Assembly: GCA_023411405.1 (NCBI GenBank)
Contig: JAEYOU010000669.1
Coordinates: 1 to 8,319 of the forward strand
Length of the DNA stretch: 8,319 nucleotides
Direction of reading: 5' to 3'
From: Pseudomonadota bacterium
Lineage (GTDB): Bacteria; Myxococcota; Myxococcia; Myxococcales; Anaeromyxobacteraceae
Shown here: positions 6,481 to 8,319 of the stretch, piece after piece
How positions within the stretch are numbered: position 1 is the first letter of the stretch
How the letters are laid out: each line of letters begins with the position of its first letter
The notes under the pieces: model-generated
What the model was told of the DNA's origin: nothing
The model's database searches: none
Seen by the model: only the letters and a program-made list of their open reading frames with translations
Made by a program: the position numbers and the translations under genes

Positions 6481-7224
6481 TCAGAACAGCCGTCCCTGCG
6501 CCGGCGGACCCGCGGGCTCGAGGCAGGACGCGTCGTCGTTGCGGACCGCGTTCACCCGCTCCGAGACCCGCCGGCTCGAGAGCGCGCCGTCGGCGGGCGC
6601 GGGCAGCGCCGGGGGCGGTCCCGAGAGCCAGGCGTCGAGGAGCTCCGGCGGGATCATCAGCGGCATCCGATCGTGGAGCGCACGGACGGGCGCGCGCGCC
6701 TCCGTGGTCAGGATGACGAAGCGGGCGCCGGGTGCACTCCTGCTGGGAGGGCGAGAAGCTGCCCCCCCCGTTCCCCGACCACGCGCCGGTCCAGCGGAGC
6801 CGGACCTCCGCTCGAGGACCGGATCCAGCGAGAGGAGCGCCGCGAACCACAGGGTGCGACCCCCTTCGTGGAACCACGTCGCCCGCCGCGCGGACGGCGG
6901 CCCCTCCCACTCGAAGAAGCCGTCGGCCGGGATCGCGGCGCGCCGGGCGCGCAACGCCTCGCGAAAGGTGGGCAGGGTCGCGGCCGTCTCCGCGCGCGCG
7001 TTGACGAGGAGCCCACCGTCCGCGCCGCGCCAGCCGAAGGTGCCCGTCAGCAGCCGCCGCTGGCCCGCGGGCCCGAGGTCGGCCACGAGCACGGGGTGGC
7101 CGTCGCCGGGCGCCACGTTGAAGCGCGGCCGCCAGCTCGTCGAGAGCGCCTCCTCGACCTCGGCCGCCCACTCCCGGGCGAGCGAGGCGAGGTCCTGGAC
7201 CGTGAGTGTGAAGCGGCCACACAT
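6481..7224 (-). CDS. SRAP-domain abasic-site DNA-protein crosslink protein (YedK/HMCES family)
   Basis: SRAP proteins bind single-stranded DNA and form a thiazolidine crosslink with abasic sites through the N-terminal Cys2, protecting them during replication. The 247-residue product starts MCGRF, so removal of Met1 exposes C2 and the start is secure. N75 (VNARAET) and E105 (ADGFFEW) fall at the same numbers as in E. coli YedK. The catalytic His (LHDRMP) is H184 instead of 160, showing about 24 extra residues. This insertion lies around 132-166, rich in Arg, Gly, Ser and Pro, between WFAALL and RFVILTTEA. It includes a 37-bp palindrome and a run of eight C/G. The C-terminus VSERVNAVRNDD is typical, and the last five residues, QGRLF, resemble a beta-clamp-binding motif. 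A heptad repeat array starts one base upstream of the ATG, and no Shine-Dalgarno is visible. Confidence 0.92.
   Translation of the reverse strand: MCGRFTLTVQDLASLAREWAAEVEEALSTSWRPRFNVAPGDGHPVLVADLGPAGQRRLLTGTFGWRGADGGLLVNARAETAATLPTFREALRARRAAIPADGFFEWEGPPSARRATWFHEGGRTLWFAALLSLDPVLERRSGSAGPARGRGTGGAASRPPSRSAPGARFVILTTEARAPVRALHDRMPLMIPPELLDAWLSGPPPALPAPADGALSSRRVSERVNAVRNDDASCLEPAGPPAQGRLF
6786..6822. repeat. Imperfect palindrome within the SRAP insertion
   Basis: CCGGTCC (6786-6792) plus AGCGGAG (6793-6799) pair with CTCCGCT (6806-6812) and GGACCGG (6816-6822). This gives a 14-bp stem with a six-base loop and a three-base bulge (CGA). It encodes residues 135-147 of the SRAP protein, within the segment that is extra relative to YedK. 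It could be an in-frame inserted palindromic element or a chance structure in GC-rich coding DNA. Confidence 0.6.
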
Positions 7225-7225
7225 G

Positions 7226-7260
7226 GCAGTGGTCAGTAGTCAGTTGTCAGTAGTCAGTCT
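7226..7260. repeat. Heptad repeat array, left arm (TCAGTNG units)
   Basis: Five consecutive seven-base units (GCAGTGG, TCAGTAG, TCAGTTG, TCAGTAG, TCAGTCT) are the complementary orientation of the CTGACAA units seen elsewhere in the window. The array begins one base before the SRAP start codon and therefore forms its whole proximal 5' untranslated region. Confidence 0.85.
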
Positions 7261-7278
7261 TCTGTCCGTTCTCGAACC

Positions 7279-7338
7279 GATCAACCGACAACTGGATGAT
7301 CAACCGACAACTGACCACTGACAACTGACCACCGACTT
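7279..7338. repeat. Heptad repeat array, right arm, with a 16-bp direct repeat
   Basis: Units CCGACAA, CTGACCA, CTGACAA, CTGACCA and CCGACTT run contiguously at 7304-7338, with a further CCGACAA at 7285-7291. The 16-mer GATCAACCGACAACTG occurs at 7279-7294 and again at 7298-7313 (period 19), a recent duplication. This arm is inverted relative to the left one: 7308-7332 can pair with 7229-7253 at 22 of 25 positions. Confidence 0.85.
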
Positions 7339-7366
7339 GACCCCGAACCGGTCCCCGGTGTGGAGT
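7337..7366 (+). promoter_or_regulatory. Weak promoter candidate for the right-hand gene
   Basis: TTGACC (7337-7342) matches five of six bases of a -35 box and overlaps the last heptad unit. The best -10 at an 18-base spacing is TGGAGT (7361-7366), which is poor. Only the -35 and its position before the gene favour this call. Confidence 0.2.
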
Positions 7367-7378
7367 CGAGCGGGAGCC

Positions 7379-8319
7379 ATGCGCGACCGGCCGACCACCA
7401 CCCCCGCGCCCGTCCACGACCCCGAGGCGCCCCCGCACGTCTCCGCGGCCTCGCCCCGGGGGCAGGCCGCCGCCGGCCTCGTCGGCGCGCTCGCCAAGGC
7501 GGCGCGCGCGTTCACCCTCTACGATCCCGGCAACGCGCTCGTCCGCCAGTTCATCGGCGACTACCGCGCGCGGGCCGAGGCGGCGACGGCCGGCGGGCCG
7601 GTCGAGCTCGCGGTGAAGCCGTTCGAGCTGCTCTGCGGCCCGGAGGTCGTCTACCGCGAGGAGGACCGCGAACGATCGCTCGCCTTCAAGCTGTTCCGCG
7701 ACGGGGTCCGCACGCTCACCTTCGCGCGCGCGGTGGACGGCGAGGAGCTCCTCCGGCTGCTCCAGCTCCTCGCGGTCCGGTTCGTCGGCGTCCGGCAGGC
7801 GGAGGACGACGTCGTCACGCTCCTCCGCAAGGAGGAGTTCCGCTCGATCTCCTTCACCGCGGTCGAGGGCTACACGTCGGAGGACCCGCTCGCCGCGGAC
7901 GGGCTGCGCCACCGCGGCGGGGAGCCGCCGCCCGGGTTCGACACCCCGTTCCCGAAGCTGCCTCCGCCGGGGCCGATCGCGTACGCGCCGATCCCCGATT
8001 CCGTGCTCGGCGCGCTGCGGGGCGAGGAGGCGCCGGAGGCGCTCGGGGTGTCCGGGGTACGGCTCGCGGCCGAGCTCGTCGCCTGGGCCGCGCGCGGCGC
8101 GCTGCCGGCCTCCGAGGTGGCCCAGCTCTGCGGCGAGCTCCGCGACTTCCTCGTCGCGGACGGGCAGCTCGCGCTCCTGGCGTCGCTGGCCGAGCTGCCG
8201 CTGCGCCTCGCGGCGGGGCCGCTGCGAGACGAGCTCCTCCGCGGCCTCGCGGACGCGCGGCTCCTCGACGCCGTGATCGGGAGCCTCCCGCCCCAGGGCG
8301 GCGCGCTGCCCGCCGAGGC
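7379..8319 (+). CDS. Uncharacterised protein, 5' part (runs off right edge)
   Basis: A frame without stops runs from the ATG at 7379 to the window end, giving 313 visible codons with codon use like the neighbours. I cannot name the protein with confidence. A Pro-rich, probably disordered N-terminus (1-30) precedes a compact region (about 31-160) with KAARAFTLYDPGNALVRQF, VELAVKPFELLCGPEVVY and SLAFKLFRDGVRTLTF. This pattern resembles, from memory, the N-terminal module of large delta-proteobacterial HEAT-repeat-type proteins. A Pro-rich linker (about 180-210) and Leu/Ala-rich helices (about 210-310) follow, consistent with helical repeats. No signal peptide or membrane segment is seen. GGGAG at 7372-7376 is only two bases from the ATG. 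An in-frame GTG at 7358 is an alternative start but lacks a better ribosome site. The gene is divergent from the SRAP gene across the heptad arrays. Confidence 0.8.
   Translation, partial: MRDRPTTTPAPVHDPEAPPHVSAASPRGQAAAGLVGALAKAARAFTLYDPGNALVRQFIGDYRARAEAATAGGPVELAVKPFELLCGPEVVYREEDRERSLAFKLFRDGVRTLTFARAVDGEELLRLLQLLAVRFVGVRQAEDDVVTLLRKEEFRSISFTAVEGYTSEDPLAADGLRHRGGEPPPGFDTPFPKLPPPGPIAYAPIPDSVLGALRGEEAPEALGVSGVRLAAELVAWAARGALPASEVAQLCGELRDFLVADGQLALLASLAELPLRLAAGPLRDELLRGLADARLLDAVIGSLPPQGGALPAE

Noticed and set aside
6727..6831. Frameshifted (broken) SRAP gene
   Set aside because: Conserved SRAP sequence resumes in the same frame on both sides of the odd segment, and the other two frames do not give better family matches there.
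4669..7239. Very long plus-strand open frame (856 codons) opposite the HD and SRAP genes
   Set aside because: It is Arg/Leu-rich and lacks domain motifs, and it runs antisense to two genes with full catalytic signatures. Long antisense frames are expected in DNA of this GC content.
7226..7338. CRISPR array
   Set aside because: Units are seven bases with no unique spacers of constant length, and no cas genes are present.

Overview
The window is very GC-rich, with strong G/C preference at third codon positions and many GTG starts. The genes are typical of a delta-type proteobacterium or myxobacterium. An Anaeromyxobacter-like organism (Myxococcota) is my best guess, from base composition, gene style and recollection of related genomes; no search was run. 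Nothing indicates a phage, plasmid or defence island.

Layout, left to right. (1) A tight plus-strand cluster: the 3' part of holA (DNA polymerase III delta, cut by the left edge), metG (methionyl-tRNA synthetase) and tatD (metal-dependent deoxyribonuclease/hydrolase). Each gene overlaps the next by a GTGA start/stop, so translational coupling is likely. (2) A convergent junction in which a heptad tandem repeat (unit CTGACAA) forms the last codons and stop of tatD and touches the stop of the next gene. (3) A minus-strand series, read right to left: an SRAP-domain DNA-protein crosslink protein (YedK/HMCES type), a YhaM-type OB-fold/HD 3'-5' exoribonuclease with a long disordered tail, and a SerB-like HAD-IB phosphatase. 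The gap between the last two (137 bp) holds three hairpins; two of them have exactly complementary 11-nt loops. (4) A 154-bp divergent intergenic region with two heptad arrays in opposite orientations. (5) The 5' part of a plus-strand gene that runs off the right edge and encodes a protein I do not recognise with certainty.

The genes serve replication, translation and nucleic-acid maintenance: holA loads the clamp, metG charges tRNA, TatD and SRAP act on DNA ends and abasic sites, and the HD protein probably trims RNA. They look like housekeeping genes, not a dedicated defence system. The unusual material lies at the gene borders and in protein insertions: the low-GC heptad arrays, the paired hairpins with complementary loops, a palindrome within an apparent in-frame insertion in SRAP, a clamp-binding-like C-terminus on SRAP, and a scaffold-like tail on the exoribonuclease.
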